Shown piece after piece: positions 27,075-37,301 of a stretch of 64,000 nucleotides of DNA. The notes beneath the pieces are model-generated. The model did not search any database. It saw only the letters and a program-made list of their open reading frames with translations, and was not told the DNA's origin. A program made the position numbers and the translations under genes. The DNA is taken from NCBI RefSeq assembly GCF_903645355.1, contig NZ_CAHJXR010000009.1:40837-104836 (forward strand), in the 5' to 3' direction. Numbering within the stretch: the stretch's first letter is position 1; each line of letters opens with the position of its first letter. The DNA comes from Schaalia sp. Marseille-Q2122. GTDB taxonomy: Bacteria > Actinomycetota > Actinomycetes > Actinomycetales > Actinomycetaceae.

Positions 27075-28823
27075 TCAGGCGCCCGCCCCACTGGGGAAGG
27101 CAGCGGGTTCAGGCAGGTAGGCGCCAAACCAGCCCTGGGAGGCCATGAACACCAGGGCGCACAGCGTCAGCACGAGGGCGATCGAGAAGGGCGCGGCCTT
27201 GCGCAGGATCTCCGCTTCTGAGCCTGGCTCGCCAATGGCGGTGGCGGCGACGGTGAGGTTTTGTGGGGAGACGATCTTTCCCAGGCCACCGCCGATGGTG
27301 TTACCGGCTAGGAGCACGCCGGGATCGAGGTTGGCGCCCGCCGCAGCTGTGGCCTGCAGGTTCGCGAAGAGGGCGCCAGCGCTGGTGGCCGATCCGGCAA
27401 CCGCCGTGCCCGTCCACCCCAGCAGGGGCGAGAGGAAGGCGAAGGCCGCGCCGGTCCCAGCGAGGGCGGCACCGATGGCGGTGGTCTGGCCCGAGAAGTT
27501 CATGACGAAAGCCAGGCCCATGACCAGGGCGATGGTCAGCAGGGACAGGCGCAGGTTGTAGATGGTCTGTGGCAGGGCGGCCAGGGAGCGCGACAACGGC
27601 ATGTCGAAGCTGCCGGGCTTGCCGTAGGCGGCGTAGACCACGGCGACGATAAGGCCGGTGACGAAGATCCAGGTGCCGGGGTTGGACAGGATTTGCAGGG
27701 TGTAGACGGCTGAGCCGGAGGGCTCGCCCGATGGGGTGAGGAGTTCCCCATGCAGGCCCGGCCAGGGAATCTTGATGTCGGTGGTTTTGAGCGCGGCATC
27801 AACGTCGACGCCGATGCGCCAGAGTTTGGTCAGGCCAATGACGACGACCACAAGGACGTAGGGCAGGAGGGCCAAGGCGATGCGCTGGCCGTTGGGTGCG
27901 TTGGCGGTGTCGACGTGGCTGCGTTCTTCCTCGGGGGTGGTGGGGGTCCACACGAGAAGGAACAGGGCGGAGGCGGCCAGACCCAGGAGGGATGCGGTAA
28001 CGGCGGTGAGTTCGTAAGAGAAGGTTGGGACGAAGAAGTGGCCTGCGGCGGTGGCGCCGCCTGCGACGAGGGCGAGGGGCCAAAGCTGTTTCACGCCGCG
28101 AGCGCCGTCCATGATGCCCAGGAGGATAAGGGGGATAAAAGCGGCGAGGATCCAGCTCAGGCGGCCCATGAGGGCGCCCACGTAGAGGGGGCTTTCGCCG
28201 CCGAGACGTCCGGCGGTGGTGATTGGGATAGCCATGGCGCCAAAACCGACGTTGATGGCGTTACCGACCACGGTGAGGACGGCGGCTTTGATGGCGGGCA
28301 CGCCGAGGGCGACGAGCATTGCGCCGGTGATCGCCACGGGTGCGCCAAAGCCGGCGAGGCCTTCCATGAGGCCGCAGAAGGAGAAGGAGACGATGAGGGC
28401 TTGGGCGCGCATGTCACCTTTGCCGATGGAGTTGAAGACGGCGCGCAGGTCGTTACTGCGTCCTGATTTTTCAGTGAGGCTGTAGAGCCACACGGCGGCG
28501 ATGATGATGTAGATGATGGGGACGAGGCCGAGTGCGATGCCTTGGGTGGCCGACAGGAGGGTCAGGGGCAGGGGCATGCCGAAGGCGAAGACGGCCAGGA
28601 TGATGGCGAGGACGAGGGAGGCCAGGGAGCACCAGTGGGTTTTGACTTTGAATACGCCCAGGAGCACGAAGAACAGTAGGAGAGGGATGACCCCGACAAG
28701 GGCGGTAAGCCAGACGCTGCCAGCGACGGCGGTGGTCGAGGGCGTGTATCCCGCAGGCAGTGGCGCCGTGATTGAGGCGAGGGCGGCAGCCAGGGGTGCT
28801 GCGGTAGGGACATGAAGAGTCAT
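27075..28823 (-). CDS. lldP: L-lactate permease
   Basis: A 582-residue polytopic carrier (LctP family, PF02652) that imports lactate with protons, with about 13 hydrophobic helices. Family sequence such as GLMEGLAGFGAPVAITGAM, then ATSAGALFANLQATAA and KIVSPQNLTVA near the C-terminus, is present. It lies upstream of lutABC on the same strand, giving a full uptake-plus-oxidation module. Confidence 0.95.
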   Translation of the reverse strand: MTLHVPTAAPLAAALASITAPLPAGYTPSTTAVAGSVWLTALVGVIPLLLFFVLLGVFKVKTHWCSLASLVLAIILAVFAFGMPLPLTLLSATQGIALGLVPIIYIIIAAVWLYSLTEKSGRSNDLRAVFNSIGKGDMRAQALIVSFSFCGLMEGLAGFGAPVAITGAMLVALGVPAIKAAVLTVVGNAINVGFGAMAIPITTAGRLGGESPLYVGALMGRLSWILAAFIPLILLGIMDGARGVKQLWPLALVAGGATAAGHFFVPTFSYELTAVTASLLGLAASALFLLVWTPTTPEEERSHVDTANAPNGQRIALALLPYVLVVVVIGLTKLWRIGVDVDAALKTTDIKIPWPGLHGELLTPSGEPSGSAVYTLQILSNPGTWIFVTGLIVAVVYAAYGKPGSFDMPLSRSLAALPQTIYNLRLSLLTIALVMGLAFVMNFSGQTTAIGAALAGTGAAFAFLSPLLGWTGTAVAGSATSAGALFANLQATAAAGANLDPGVLLAGNTIGGGLGKIVSPQNLTVAATAIGEPGSEAEILRKAAPFSIALVLTLCALVFMASQGWFGAYLPEPAAFPSGAGA

Positions 28824-28905
28824 GGGGGCTCCCAGAATGCGTGGCGGTTGTGGAAAACGCTAACCGATTCAGAGGAAAAACTCCTGCTGAACGGGTGTGA
28901 CAGGG

Positions 28906-28948
28906 ACAGGGGTGGGGGCGTTGCCAATGGCAACCCCCCCACCCCTGT
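28906..28948. terminator. Long hairpin between katA and lldP
   Basis: Arms of 18-21 nt with one C/G mismatch close on CCAATGG. No T-run follows on either strand. It may terminate readthrough toward katA or serve another role upstream of lldP. Confidence 0.45.
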
Positions 28949-28977
28949 TCATCTGAGCAGCTTTCACCCCAGCCGTG

Positions 28978-29042
28978 GGCCAGCTTTTCAACTCAGCTTT
29001 TTACGCTGGCTTTTCACGCCGACTTTTCAGCTGATCTTCTCA
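28978..29042. repeat. Five-unit degenerate 13-bp tandem repeat
   Basis: Read on the minus strand, five consecutive 13-mers share TGAAAAG or a close variant at the front: TGAGAAGATCAGC, TGAAAAGTCGGCG, TGAAAAGCCAGCG, TAAAAAGCTGAGT and TGAAAAGCTGGCC. The phasing is exact over 65 bp in the katA-lldP gap. Confidence 0.7.
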
Positions 29043-29142
29043 GCCCAGTCCTGAGAGTGTCCTGCCCTGCTCGTCCCCAGCAAAGGTCGCGGGCAGGCAC
29101 CCCCGAGGATCTGGGCGTTCATGCTGGGTGCTGGTTATCCGC

Positions 29143-30600
29143 TCAGTGAGTGTCGCGGTAGCGGGCTTCGAGGGTGTCGCCCACTTCCTGGTCAATATTG
29201 CGCCAGTATTCGAACACGCGAGACAGCACCGGCTCCACAACGCCTTCAAGGGAACCAAGCACAGTGTCAATGAGGCGTTCGCGCTGTTCATCGGTGTAAA
29301 CCTTGCGCACCAGGGTGTGCGCCTGGCCGAAGTCGTCGTCCTCGGCGTGCAGGCTGTAGGCGGCGCGCACCATCGCCCCATCTGCTTCCCAACCATTCTC
29401 GACGACCATTTCCTCAGCCTGGTAGGCGCGCCCATAGGAGTTGGGGGCGTAGACCGGCGCAGCACCGGAGTGGTGGTACTGCATGTGGCCTTCCTTGTCG
29501 TAGGAGTTGACCGGGCAGATGGGGGCGTTGACGGGCAGCTGGTTGTAGTTGGTGCCCACGCGGTGACGCTGCGCGTCAGGGTAGGAGAAGATGCGTGCCA
29601 GCAGCATCTTGTCGGGGGACACGCCGGTGCCAGGCACGGTGTTCGACGGCGAGAAGGCGGCCTGCTCGATCTGCGCGAAGTGATTGGTGGGGTTTTCGTT
29701 CAGGGTCAGGGTGCCGACCTCGATACGGGGGTAGTCGGCCAGGGGCCACACCTTCGTCAGGTCGAAGGGGTTGAAGCGGTAGGTCTTCGCGTCCTCGTAG
29801 GGCATGATCTGCACCTGCAGGGTCCAGGAGGGGAAGTCGCCGTCCTTGATGGCTTCGAAGAGGTCGCGGCGGTGGAAGTCAGCGTCCTTACCGGCCAGTT
29901 CGACGGCCTCGGCGCCGGTCATGTTTTCCACGCCCTGGTTGGTGAGGAAGTGGTACTTCACCCAGAACTTTTCACCCGCGGCATTGACCCACATGTAGGT
30001 GTGGGAGGAGTAGCCGTTCATGTGGCGCCAGGTGCGGGGCAGGCCGCGCTCGCCCATGAGGTAGGCGACCTGGTGTGCGCTTTCTGGCGAAAGCGTCCAG
30101 AAGTCCCACTGCATATTGGCGTCGCGCAGGCCCGAGTCGGGTAGGCGCTTTTGGGAGTGGATGAAGTCGGGGAACTTCATGGGGTCGCGCAGGAAGAAGA
30201 TCGGCGTGTTGTTGCCGACGATGTCGAAGTTGCCTTCCTGGCTGTAGAAGCGCACGGCGAAGCCGCGCACGTCACGCCAGGTGTCGGGGGAGCCGAGCTC
30301 GCCTGCGACGGTGGAGAAGCGGGTGAGGACGGGGGTGGTGGTGCCGGGCTGGAAGAGGCCTGCCTTGGTGTAGGCGGACACGTCGCCGGTGACGCGGAAT
30401 TCACCGAAGGCGCCCGAACCCTTGGCGTGCGGGGAGCGTTCGGGGACGCGCTCGCGGTCAAAGCGGGCAAGCTTTTGGACGAGGTTGACGTCGTGGAGCA
30501 GTAGGGGGCCGTCAGCGCCGACGCTCATGGAGTAGGAGTCGGATTGGCGGGGTTCGCCGCTTTCGGTGGTGGAGGGCATGGTGGGGTCAAAGGTGGTCAT
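29143..30600 (-). CDS. katA: Monofunctional haem catalase
   Basis: A 485-residue small-subunit clade catalase that breaks down hydrogen peroxide. The sequence [16 protein letters not shown] contains the distal histidine. [22 protein letters not shown] follows, and the proximal haem ligand Tyr lies in [12 protein letters not shown]. The start has AAGGA 6 nt upstream. It lies downstream of furA on the same strand, across a 273-bp gap with no gene in it, the usual actinobacterial pairing of a peroxide-sensing Fur protein with its catalase. Confidence 0.97.
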   Translation of the reverse strand: MTTFDPTMPSTTESGEPRQSDSYSMSVGADGPLLLHDVNLVQKLARFDRERVPERSPHAKGSGAFGEFRVTGDVSAYTKAGLFQPGTTTPVLTRFSTVAGELGSPDTWRDVRGFAVRFYSQEGNFDIVGNNTPIFFLRDPMKFPDFIHSQKRLPDSGLRDANMQWDFWTLSPESAHQVAYLMGERGLPRTWRHMNGYSSHTYMWVNAAGEKFWVKYHFLTNQGVENMTGAEAVELAGKDADFHRRDLFEAIKDGDFPSWTLQVQIMPYEDAKTYRFNPFDLTKVWPLADYPRIEVGTLTLNENPTNHFAQIEQAAFSPSNTVPGTGVSPDKMLLARIFSYPDAQRHRVGTNYNQLPVNAPICPVNSYDKEGHMQYHHSGAAPVYAPNSYGRAYQAEEMVVENGWEADGAMVRAAYSLHAEDDDFGQAHTLVRKVYTDEQRERLIDTVLGSLEGVVEPVLSRVFEYWRNIDQEVGDTLEARYRDTH

Positions 30601-30873
30601 GGCAGGTCCTTAAGAATCAGATGTCAGCAGTCAGGTAGGGCGATTGAGAGGGATCTGGGCAGCGGTAGCGTGGACCGTAGGTCACGCCCACTGGCAGACG
30701 AGTGAGGCGGCACGAGCCATCTTCTGCTTCCTGTGCGCACAGAAAGCGGGTGATGCAACGCTATGCGAGGGAGAGTTGGTCGCGCCTCCTTGGTGGTTGC
30801 GTGCGAGGGCTCGGTGTGATGCACCGACACCTGGTGTGCGGATCTCCGTCCAGGCACGCTTCCTGCTGGCAAG

Positions 30874-31308
30874 CTAGCTTTCCTGGTCGATTGCCTTTTG
30901 GCAATCGGGGCATACCCCCCGGTAGACGATGTCGGCGAGCCGGATGGTGTAACCGTGGTCGTCTACGGGGTAGAGGCAGGGCGGTTGTTGAAGAGCGCAG
31001 TCGACGTCTTCGTATTTTCCGCAGCGTTCGCACCACAGGTGGTGGTGGTTGTCGCCTCGTTCAATCTCGTAGCGGGCGCCTCCACCTTCGACGACCTGCC
31101 TACGCAGGAGGCCTGCCTGCGTGAATGCGGCGAGGGCGTCGTAGATGGCTTGCTTCGAGATGGAGCCGAGTTTTTCCTCCACGGCGGTCACAACCATGTC
31201 GGCTGTGGCGTGGGGGTGAGCGTGAAGAACGTCGAGTACGGCGAGGCGGGGTGCGGTGACCCGCAGACCTGCTTCTTTAATACTCGTGCGACGTTCTTCA
31301 AGCGTCAT
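30874..31308 (-). CDS. furA: Fur-family peroxide/metal-responsive repressor
   Basis: A 144-residue winged-helix regulator of the FurA/PerR/CatR group. The DNA-binding part runs to about 80 (RVTAPRLAVLDVL ... ISKQAIYDALAAF). The metal-binding half contains HHHLWCERCG and CPDC, the two structural zinc Cys pairs. The katA neighbour argues for peroxide sensing rather than iron uptake control. A palindrome sits 24 nt upstream of the start. Confidence 0.9.
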   Translation of the reverse strand: MTLEERRTSIKEAGLRVTAPRLAVLDVLHAHPHATADMVVTAVEEKLGSISKQAIYDALAAFTQAGLLRRQVVEGGGARYEIERGDNHHHLWCERCGKYEDVDCALQQPPCLYPVDDHGYTIRLADIVYRGVCPDCQKAIDQES

Positions 31309-31331
31309 GACTCCACCCTACCCCATTAATC

Positions 31332-31344
31332 TGGACTTAGTCCA
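31332..31344. promoter_or_regulatory. Candidate FurA operator upstream of furA
   Basis: TGGACTTAGTCCA is a perfect 6-1-6 palindrome in an AT-rich stretch just before furA. On the coding strand GACTAAGTCCAGATTAA resembles the autoregulatory box I recall for mycobacterial furA. It is a probable autoregulation and katA control site. Confidence 0.6.
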
Positions 31345-31395
31345 TTTAATGACTATGTCTATACTGAATGTCGTTTTCGTGACACCCTCACGCTA

Positions 31396-32994
31396 TCAAC
31401 TGTGCGCCGCAGCCGCCCGCACAATCTCCACACCCTCCACATAGCGGCCCAAATAACGCTCAAACGCCACCTGATCCGCAGCATCAGGAGCAATCACCAC
31501 AGTATCCGCCCCAGCAAACACCCGCTGCGACAAATACTCCGGCAGGCTCAAGCCCGCCCCCGCCACACGGTAACGCGCCAACACAGCGATACCCCAGGCA
31601 CCGCCCTCGCCAGCCGTCTCCCCCACCTCAATGGCAATACCCAGAGAATCAGCCAACACCTTCTGCGCCACACCAGCAGTCTTAAAAATGCCACCATGAG
31701 CGAAAAGGCGATCAACAGCCACCCCCTCCTTCTCCAGGAGGATATCCATCCCCACACGCACCGGCGCAAACACCGCCATCAACTGCGTGCGCATCGCATT
31801 CGCCAAGGTAAAACGCGACTCCGCAGTGCGGACAAACAGCGGACGCGCCTCCTCCAAGCCAACCACAGGCTCACCAGAGAGCAGGTTGTAGGCCAACAGA
31901 CCACCACCATCAGCCTCGCCCTCCAAAGCATGACGGTAGAGCAGCTCATAAACCTCGCCCGGCTCCATATCCATGCCCGCCAACTTCGCAAAGCTCACAA
32001 ACATACCCACCCAAGCATCCAACTCCGAGGCGCCATTATTCGAATGCACCATCGCCACCTGCGAACCATCCGGCGTCGTCACCGGATCCACCTCCACGTA
32101 GGCGTGCTCCAGAGCGCGCTCCAGGACGATCATCGCAAAGATCGAAGTCCCCGCCGACACATTACCCGTGCGCGGAGCCACCGCATTCGTCGCCACCATG
32201 CCCGTACCCGCATCGCCCTCAGGCGGGCACATCGGAATACCCGGCTGGAGAACACCCGTCGGATCCAACAGGGCAGCACCCTCGGCAGTCAGCGCACCAG
32301 CCTCAGCCCCGGCAGTGAGCACGCGGGGGAAAAGATCGCGCAGACCCCAGCCCATACCCTCCCTCGCCACAAGGGCGTCGAAAGCCTCCACGCGCACCTG
32401 ATCGTAATCGCAGGTGTCAGAATCAATGGGGAACATGCCCGAGGCATCACCCACACCCAGCACAAACTCCCCCGAAAGCAGCTCATGCACATAGCCCGCC
32501 AAAGTATTGACCTTCGCCAAGGCAGGGACGTGATCCTCTTTATCAAGGATCGCCTGGTAAGTGTGTGCCACCGACCACCGCTGGGGAATATTGAAATCAA
32601 AGAGCTCGCTCAGCACCTGCGAGGCCTGCGCCGTCGACGTATTGCGCCACGTGCGGAAAGGCACAAGCTGGGTTCCCTCAGCATCAAAAGCCAGATAGCC
32701 GTGCATCATCGCCGAAATACCCAGGGCCGCGTAAGTCGTGGGAGTGACGTCATAGCGGGCGCGCACATCCTCCACCAGCGAGGCATAGCAGGCGCGCATC
32801 CCCTCGTGAATAAGGTCCAACGCATACGACCAGCGGCCATCCACCAACTGGTTCTCCCACGCGAACCCACCCGAAGCGAGCACCTCGTGATCAGGACCAA
32901 TAAGGACAGCCTTAATGCGGGTGGAACCAAACTCGATACCCAGGGCGGCCTGGCCGGACTCAATAAGTGAACGACGCTGTTCGATAGTCATCAT
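31396..32994 (-). CDS. FGGY-family carbohydrate kinase
   Basis: A sugar kinase with two actin-like domains. The first phosphate loop GIEFGSTRIKAVLIG is at about 18-32. GDAGTGMVATNAVAPRTGNVSAGTSIFAM carries the second ATP-site glycines, and LFAHGGIFKTAGVAQKVLAD the adenosine motif. About 532 residues from the ATG at 32994 (a second ATG follows directly); AAGAAAG is a weak ribosome-binding site. No sugar transporter or isomerase is adjacent, so I do not assign xylulose or ribulose. Confidence 0.85.
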   Translation of the reverse strand: MMTIEQRRSLIESGQAALGIEFGSTRIKAVLIGPDHEVLASGGFAWENQLVDGRWSYALDLIHEGMRACYASLVEDVRARYDVTPTTYAALGISAMMHGYLAFDAEGTQLVPFRTWRNTSTAQASQVLSELFDFNIPQRWSVAHTYQAILDKEDHVPALAKVNTLAGYVHELLSGEFVLGVGDASGMFPIDSDTCDYDQVRVEAFDALVAREGMGWGLRDLFPRVLTAGAEAGALTAEGAALLDPTGVLQPGIPMCPPEGDAGTGMVATNAVAPRTGNVSAGTSIFAMIVLERALEHAYVEVDPVTTPDGSQVAMVHSNNGASELDAWVGMFVSFAKLAGMDMEPGEVYELLYRHALEGEADGGGLLAYNLLSGEPVVGLEEARPLFVRTAESRFTLANAMRTQLMAVFAPVRVGMDILLEKEGVAVDRLFAHGGIFKTAGVAQKVLADSLGIAIEVGETAGEGGAWGIAVLARYRVAGAGLSLPEYLSQRVFAGADTVVIAPDAADQVAFERYLGRYVEGVEIVRAAAAHS

Positions 32995-33129
32995 CAATCT
33001 TTCTTGTGAAGGTGCGGCCACAACCGGCTGCTCTGACAGTAATTGTGCCCCAAAACATGGGCAAAAGCGTGAGGGAAAAGCCCAAACCCCCACCCGACCA
33101 CGCACACGCCCTCACTCGGGCACAACGCA

Positions 33130-34038
33130 CTACTCCCTCGCCCGCTCCATCAACGCACACATCACCGCGGCGGCGCCCTCGTTCTCCACCGAACCCGTCA
33201 CCGCATTCGCCGCGCGACGCACCTCCGGCAACGCCGACCCCATCGCCACACCATGAGCCGCCCAGGTCAGCATCTCAATGTCATTCATACCATCGCCCAC
33301 CGCAATGGTGGCGTTAGAGGCAATACCCAGCTCATCAGCCAAATCCTGCAAGCCCGTCGCCTTCGTGCAGCCCTTCGGGCCAATATCCACCCAGGTCGTC
33401 CACCCCACCGCATACTGGGCAATATCCCCAATCCCCATCTCCCGGATGGAGGCCTCGAACTCCATGATCTCCATGTCCTCAGTCATCGCCACCAAGCGAG
33501 GAGTCAGCGTCTGACGCAATTCCTGCAGATCACGCACCCAGGTGTCCTCAAAAAACACCGGGCCGGGGAAGGTTCGGGAAATGAGGAAACCTTTATGCAC
33601 CTCAACGCCCAAGTAAATATCGGGCATCGCCTCGCACAGGCGATCAATGACAGGCGCAGGATTAAAGGTATGCGTGCGGAGAATCTCCACACCATCATCA
33701 AAAGTCGGGCTCCAGTGGGCGGCCACCGCGCCATTCGAGCACACGCTCCAGCCAGTATCAGCCTCAAGATGACGCCACACCGGGCGCACGCCCTCCGTAC
33801 CACGGCCAGTCGCAATCACCACCGTCGCGCCAGACTCATTAAGCGCATGGAAGGCCTCCAGCACGCGTTCCGAAGCGCCCTCAGGCAAAAGGATCGTGCC
33901 ATCCACATCCAAGGCAATAAGAATCTCGTTGAGGTCGCGCGGGAGCGTCTCCGGCAACTCAGCCTTCACCTTGGCAACAAGCTCATCAAAAGGAATCGGC
34001 CGCTCACCAGAGTTAAGGGGCGTTAGCAACAGGCTCAT
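33130..34038 (-). CDS. HAD-superfamily phosphatase (Cof type)
   Basis: A 302-residue haloacid-dehalogenase phosphatase with ALDVDGTILLP (nucleophile motif I), VVIATGRG (motif II), the C2-type cap and VAVGDGMNDIEML (motif IV). This subclass usually dephosphorylates sugar phosphates or nucleotides; the substrate is not readable. The start at 34038 is preferred to 34104, which reads through a hairpin. It lies between the sugar kinase and serS on the same strand. Confidence 0.85.
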   Translation of the reverse strand: MSLLLTPLNSGERPIPFDELVAKVKAELPETLPRDLNEILIALDVDGTILLPEGASERVLEAFHALNESGATVVIATGRGTEGVRPVWRHLEADTGWSVCSNGAVAAHWSPTFDDGVEILRTHTFNPAPVIDRLCEAMPDIYLGVEVHKGFLISRTFPGPVFFEDTWVRDLQELRQTLTPRLVAMTEDMEIMEFEASIREMGIGDIAQYAVGWTTWVDIGPKGCTKATGLQDLADELGIASNATIAVGDGMNDIEMLTWAAHGVAMGSALPEVRRAANAVTGSVENEGAAAVMCALMERARE

Positions 34039-34067
34039 ACTCGCTCGATTCCTCTCACAATGTGCGG

Positions 34068-34109
34068 TTTCCGTGTGCGACTGTGAATCTTCAGCGTCGC
34101 ACACGGAAA
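34068..34109. other. Inverted repeat 30 bp upstream of the HAD gene
   Basis: Perfect 14-nt arms (34068-34081 and 34096-34109) are separated by 14 nt. There is no T-run on the minus strand, and it lies just before the HAD start. It could be a terminator after serS, an operator or an mRNA leader hairpin. Confidence 0.6.
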
Positions 34110-34279
34110 CAGCATGTCAATAGTGTCATCCTGCGTCCACACCCCAGGTACCACCCACAGGAACCGCGCCCAAGCGACAGGCTGCAACATCGGCACACGC
34201 AGGTCACAGCGGGCACACCCGACGGGACGGGCCGGGCACTCCCAAGGACGGGCTAGGCCGGTGGGCTGGAGCTAGTGGG

Positions 34280-35557
34280 CTAGGCCAGCGGGGTCAAAAC
34301 CTCCAGGCCACCCAGGTAGGGGCGCAGAGCCTCAGGCACGCGCACCGACCCATCGGCCTGCTGGTGGTTCTCCAAAATAGCCACGATCCAACGCGTAGTG
34401 GCCAGGGTGCCATTGAGGGTGGCCACGGGGTACATCTGGCCATCCTCGCGGCGCTCACGGATGCCCAGGCGGCGGGCCTGGAAGGTCGTGCAATTCGAGG
34501 TCGAGGTGACCTCCATCCAACGCTCCTGGGTGGGCAGCCACGCCTCGCAGTCAAACTTGCGGGCAGCGGAGGTGCCCAGGTCGCCCGCAGCAGTGTCGAT
34601 GACGCGGTAGGGCAGCTCAACCTTGCGCAGCATCTCCTCTTCCCAGCCCAAGAAACGCGCGTGCTCTTCCTCAGCGTCCTCAGGACGGCAGAAGGAGAAC
34701 ATCTCCACCTTATTGAACTGGTGGACGCGGATAATGCCTCGCGTGTCCTTCCCTGCCGAGCCAGCCTCACGGCGGTAGCAGGTCGACCAGCCCAGGTAGC
34801 GCTTCGCGCCGCCCGACAGGTCAAGGATCTCATCAGCGTGGTAGCCAGCCAGAGCAACTTCAGAAGTGCCCGTCAGGTAGAGGTCATCGGCAGGCAGGTA
34901 GTAGATCTCGTCGGAGTGCTCGTTGAGGAAGCCCGTGCCCCCCATGACGGCGGGAGTGACCAAGGTGGGGGTCATCATGGGTGTGAAGCCAGCGGCGACC
35001 GCCTGATCCATCGCCATGGTCATGAAGGCCAGCTCCAGGCGGGCACCCACGCCAGTCAGGTAGTAGAAGCGCGAGCCGGAAACCTTCGCACCCCGCTTGA
35101 CGTCAATAGCGCCCAAGCCCTCACCCAGAGCCAGGTGATCCTTGGGTTCAAAACCCTCGGCAGCAAAATCACGGGGCTCGCCGCCCTCGTGGCGCAGGAC
35201 AACGAAGTCCTCCTCGCCGCCGGTAGGCACGCCATCAAGTATGAGGTTTGGCAGCAGACGGGCCAGGCGGTCAGCCTCGGCACCAGCCTCATTAGAGCGA
35301 GCTTCAGCGGCCTTGACCTGCTCGGCCAGCTCCTTGGCCTTGGCCAGGACGGCGGGGCGTTCCTCCGGGGAGGCCTTGCCCACGGACTTGGAGACGTCCT
35401 TTTGTGTGGCGCGCAGTTGCTCGAACTCCTGCAGGGCACTTCGACGTTGGGCATCAGCTTCGATGATCTGATCGACCAGGGTTTCATCGGCGCCGCGGGC
35501 TCGCTGGGAGGCGCGGGCGGGTTCAGGGTTCTCACGCAGGGCACGCACATCAATCAT
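34280..35557 (-). CDS. serS: Seryl-tRNA synthetase
   Basis: A class II synthetase charging tRNA-Ser. It has an N-terminal coiled-coil tRNA-binding arm (about 30-105), then the core with motif TGTSEVAL, motif 2 [15 protein letters not shown] and motif 3 [16 protein letters not shown]. About 425 residues from ATG 35557 ([11 protein letters not shown], the family N-terminus). An ATG three codons upstream is possible, as GGGAG lies between them. Confidence 0.97.
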   Translation of the reverse strand: MIDVRALRENPEPARASQRARGADETLVDQIIEADAQRRSALQEFEQLRATQKDVSKSVGKASPEERPAVLAKAKELAEQVKAAEARSNEAGAEADRLARLLPNLILDGVPTGGEEDFVVLRHEGGEPRDFAAEGFEPKDHLALGEGLGAIDVKRGAKVSGSRFYYLTGVGARLELAFMTMAMDQAVAAGFTPMMTPTLVTPAVMGGTGFLNEHSDEIYYLPADDLYLTGTSEVALAGYHADEILDLSGGAKRYLGWSTCYRREAGSAGKDTRGIIRVHQFNKVEMFSFCRPEDAEEEHARFLGWEEEMLRKVELPYRVIDTAAGDLGTSAARKFDCEAWLPTQERWMEVTSTSNCTTFQARRLGIRERREDGQMYPVATLNGTLATTRWIVAILENHQQADGSVRVPEALRPYLGGLEVLTPLA

Positions 35558-35590
35558 GACTCCCATGGTAGTTCAGGCGGGGCGCTCAGC

Positions 35591-35684
35591 TCACCCCTTG
35601 GCCCCGGCGCGGACAGTGGCTTATCCCCGTCCTCTCTTCACCCCTTGACCCCGGCGCGGACAGTGGCTTATCCCCGCTCTCTCC
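35591..35684. repeat. 47-bp tandem duplication upstream of serS
   Basis: Two copies (35591-35637 and 35638-35684) of a 47-bp unit differ at a few positions near one junction and at one internal base. A decayed partial third copy appears near 35797-35825. Confidence 0.8.
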
Positions 35685-35692
35685 TCACCTCC

Positions 35693-35767
35693 TGCTCCAA
35701 GGTGTGAGCCCAGGCAAGAAAACCCCTCCCCAACCCCCTATCCGGCCTGAACTCACACGGGCGCCCA
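35693..35767. repeat. Dispersed inverted-repeat element, copy 6
   Basis: The left arm CTCCAAGGTGTGAGCCCAGG and the right arm GAACTCACACGGGCGCCCA. It is nearly identical to copy 7, 168 bp to the right, including flanking sequence, so the two arose by local duplication. Confidence 0.8.
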
Positions 35768-35861
35768 CGCCCCACCCTCCCCCTCCTCTCCCCTTATCCC
35801 GTCTCTCTTACCCGCAGGTCTACTCCGCTCTGCCAACTCCCCCGCTCTCTCCTCACCTCCT

Positions 35862-35937
35862 GCTCCCAGGTGTGAGCCCAGGCAAGAAAAACCCTCCCCA
35901 ACCCCCTATCCGGCCTGAACTCACACGCGGGCGCCCA
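35862..35937. repeat. Dispersed inverted-repeat element, copy 7
   Basis: The left arm GCTCCCAGGTGTGAGCCCAG and the right arm CTCACACGCGGGCGCCCA, with the same core as copy 6. It lies just upstream of the lipid kinase start. Confidence 0.8.
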
Positions 35938-35972
35938 CAGCGCACAGACACCCAGGCGACTAGGCTGAAGGC

Positions 35973-37166
35973 ATGACCATTGCAGCGTGGATTCTTGTCG
36001 CCCTCCCGATCGTCACCGTCATTGCCATGATCATCGTCATCGGCCTGCTCACCCGCTACTTCCAGCAGCGCCGCCAACGCGCCGAAGCCCACAATGACGC
36101 CCTGCTCACCCCAGAAGTCCCCCGAGACGATTTCCGCGGCCCGCGACCGTGGATCATCATGAACCCCTCCAAACACGAAGACGTCCACGCCTTCAAAGCC
36201 CACGTCGAATCAGCCGCCGCAGCCGTCGGTGTCATGCACCTGCAATGGCTCGAAACCACGCCTGAAGATCCCGGCACCGGTCAAGCCATTGAGGCCGTCG
36301 TTGCCGGCGCATCCGTCGTCATCGCCGCCGGCGGCGACGGCACCGTCCGCGCCGTCGCCGCCGGTATGGCTCACACAGGAGTGCGCATGGGGATCATTCC
36401 CGCAGGCACAGGTAACCTGCTCGCCCGGAACCTCGGCCTACCCATTGATGACCTAAAACGCCGTGAAGGTCGCTCTCGGTGCCGATCACCGCCTTGTTGA
36501 CCTGGGCTGGCTCAGCGTTCGCGACATCGAAGAACCCTCCGAACTGCCCGCCGAAGGCGCTCTCGCCCGCGCAGCGTGGAACGCCCACCCCAGGCCACCG
36601 CCCCCACGCCCCTGCCCTCAGAGGATGAATACGCCTACGTCGTCATCTCCGGCATGGGCTTCGACGGTGAAACCATGGTCGCCACCGACTCTGACCTCAA
36701 GAAGAAAATAGGCTGGGCCGCCTACGTCATCGCCGGCATGAGCGCCCTCAGCGTCGACAAGATCCACGCCAACCTAACCACCATCAGTCCCGACGGTGAA
36801 TCCACCGACGTTGAAGTTGACGTCCGCTCCATCATGTTCGCCAACTGCGGCGAACTGCCCTACCTGGTCCTCGCACCCAAAGCTACCGTCGACGACGGCA
36901 TGATGGACATCATCGCCGTTGACACCCACGCTGGCCTGGTGGGCTGGGCTGACCTTGGCCTGAAGATCTTTAACCAGGGCCTTGGCCTGCCTTCCCTCAA
37001 TCTGCCCTCCACCGGCGAAATTGCCTTCACTCAGGCGCGCGACGCAGCCGTGACCGTCGACAAGGCCAGCCCCGTGCAGGTGGACGGCGACGCCATCGGC
37101 ACAGCTCGGAGCATCCGCACCCGCATGGATGTGGGAGCCCTCGACATTTCCGTCACCGAAATCTAA
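35973..37166 (+). pseudogene. Diacylglycerol kinase family lipid kinase, disrupted by two frameshifts
   Basis: A membrane-anchored lipid kinase. An N-terminal helix is followed by the DAGK catalytic core with VIAAGGDGTVRAVAAGM and IIPAGTGNLLARNLGLP. The frame breaks near 36455-36462, where the continuation VKVALGADHRLVDLGWL lies in another frame, and returns near 36582-36591, after AWNAHP, to read DEYAYVVISGMGFDGETM to the stop at 37166. Both joins look like small losses in repetitive GC sequence (a CG dinucleotide and one C of a C-run), netting three bases. The coding in all three parts is well conserved, so this is either a recent inactivation or sequence error. Confidence 0.75.
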
Positions 37167-37301
37167 CGCTCACAGCCCGCCGCAAAGAGGCCTAACAACG
37201 ATAGATCCCTCTCGCACGAGGCACCAGCTGCAATAGGCCCTAGCTGCAAGTCGCCACCCTGACGCAAACGGGCTTTAGCTGCGCGCACCCAAACACGCCC
37301 C

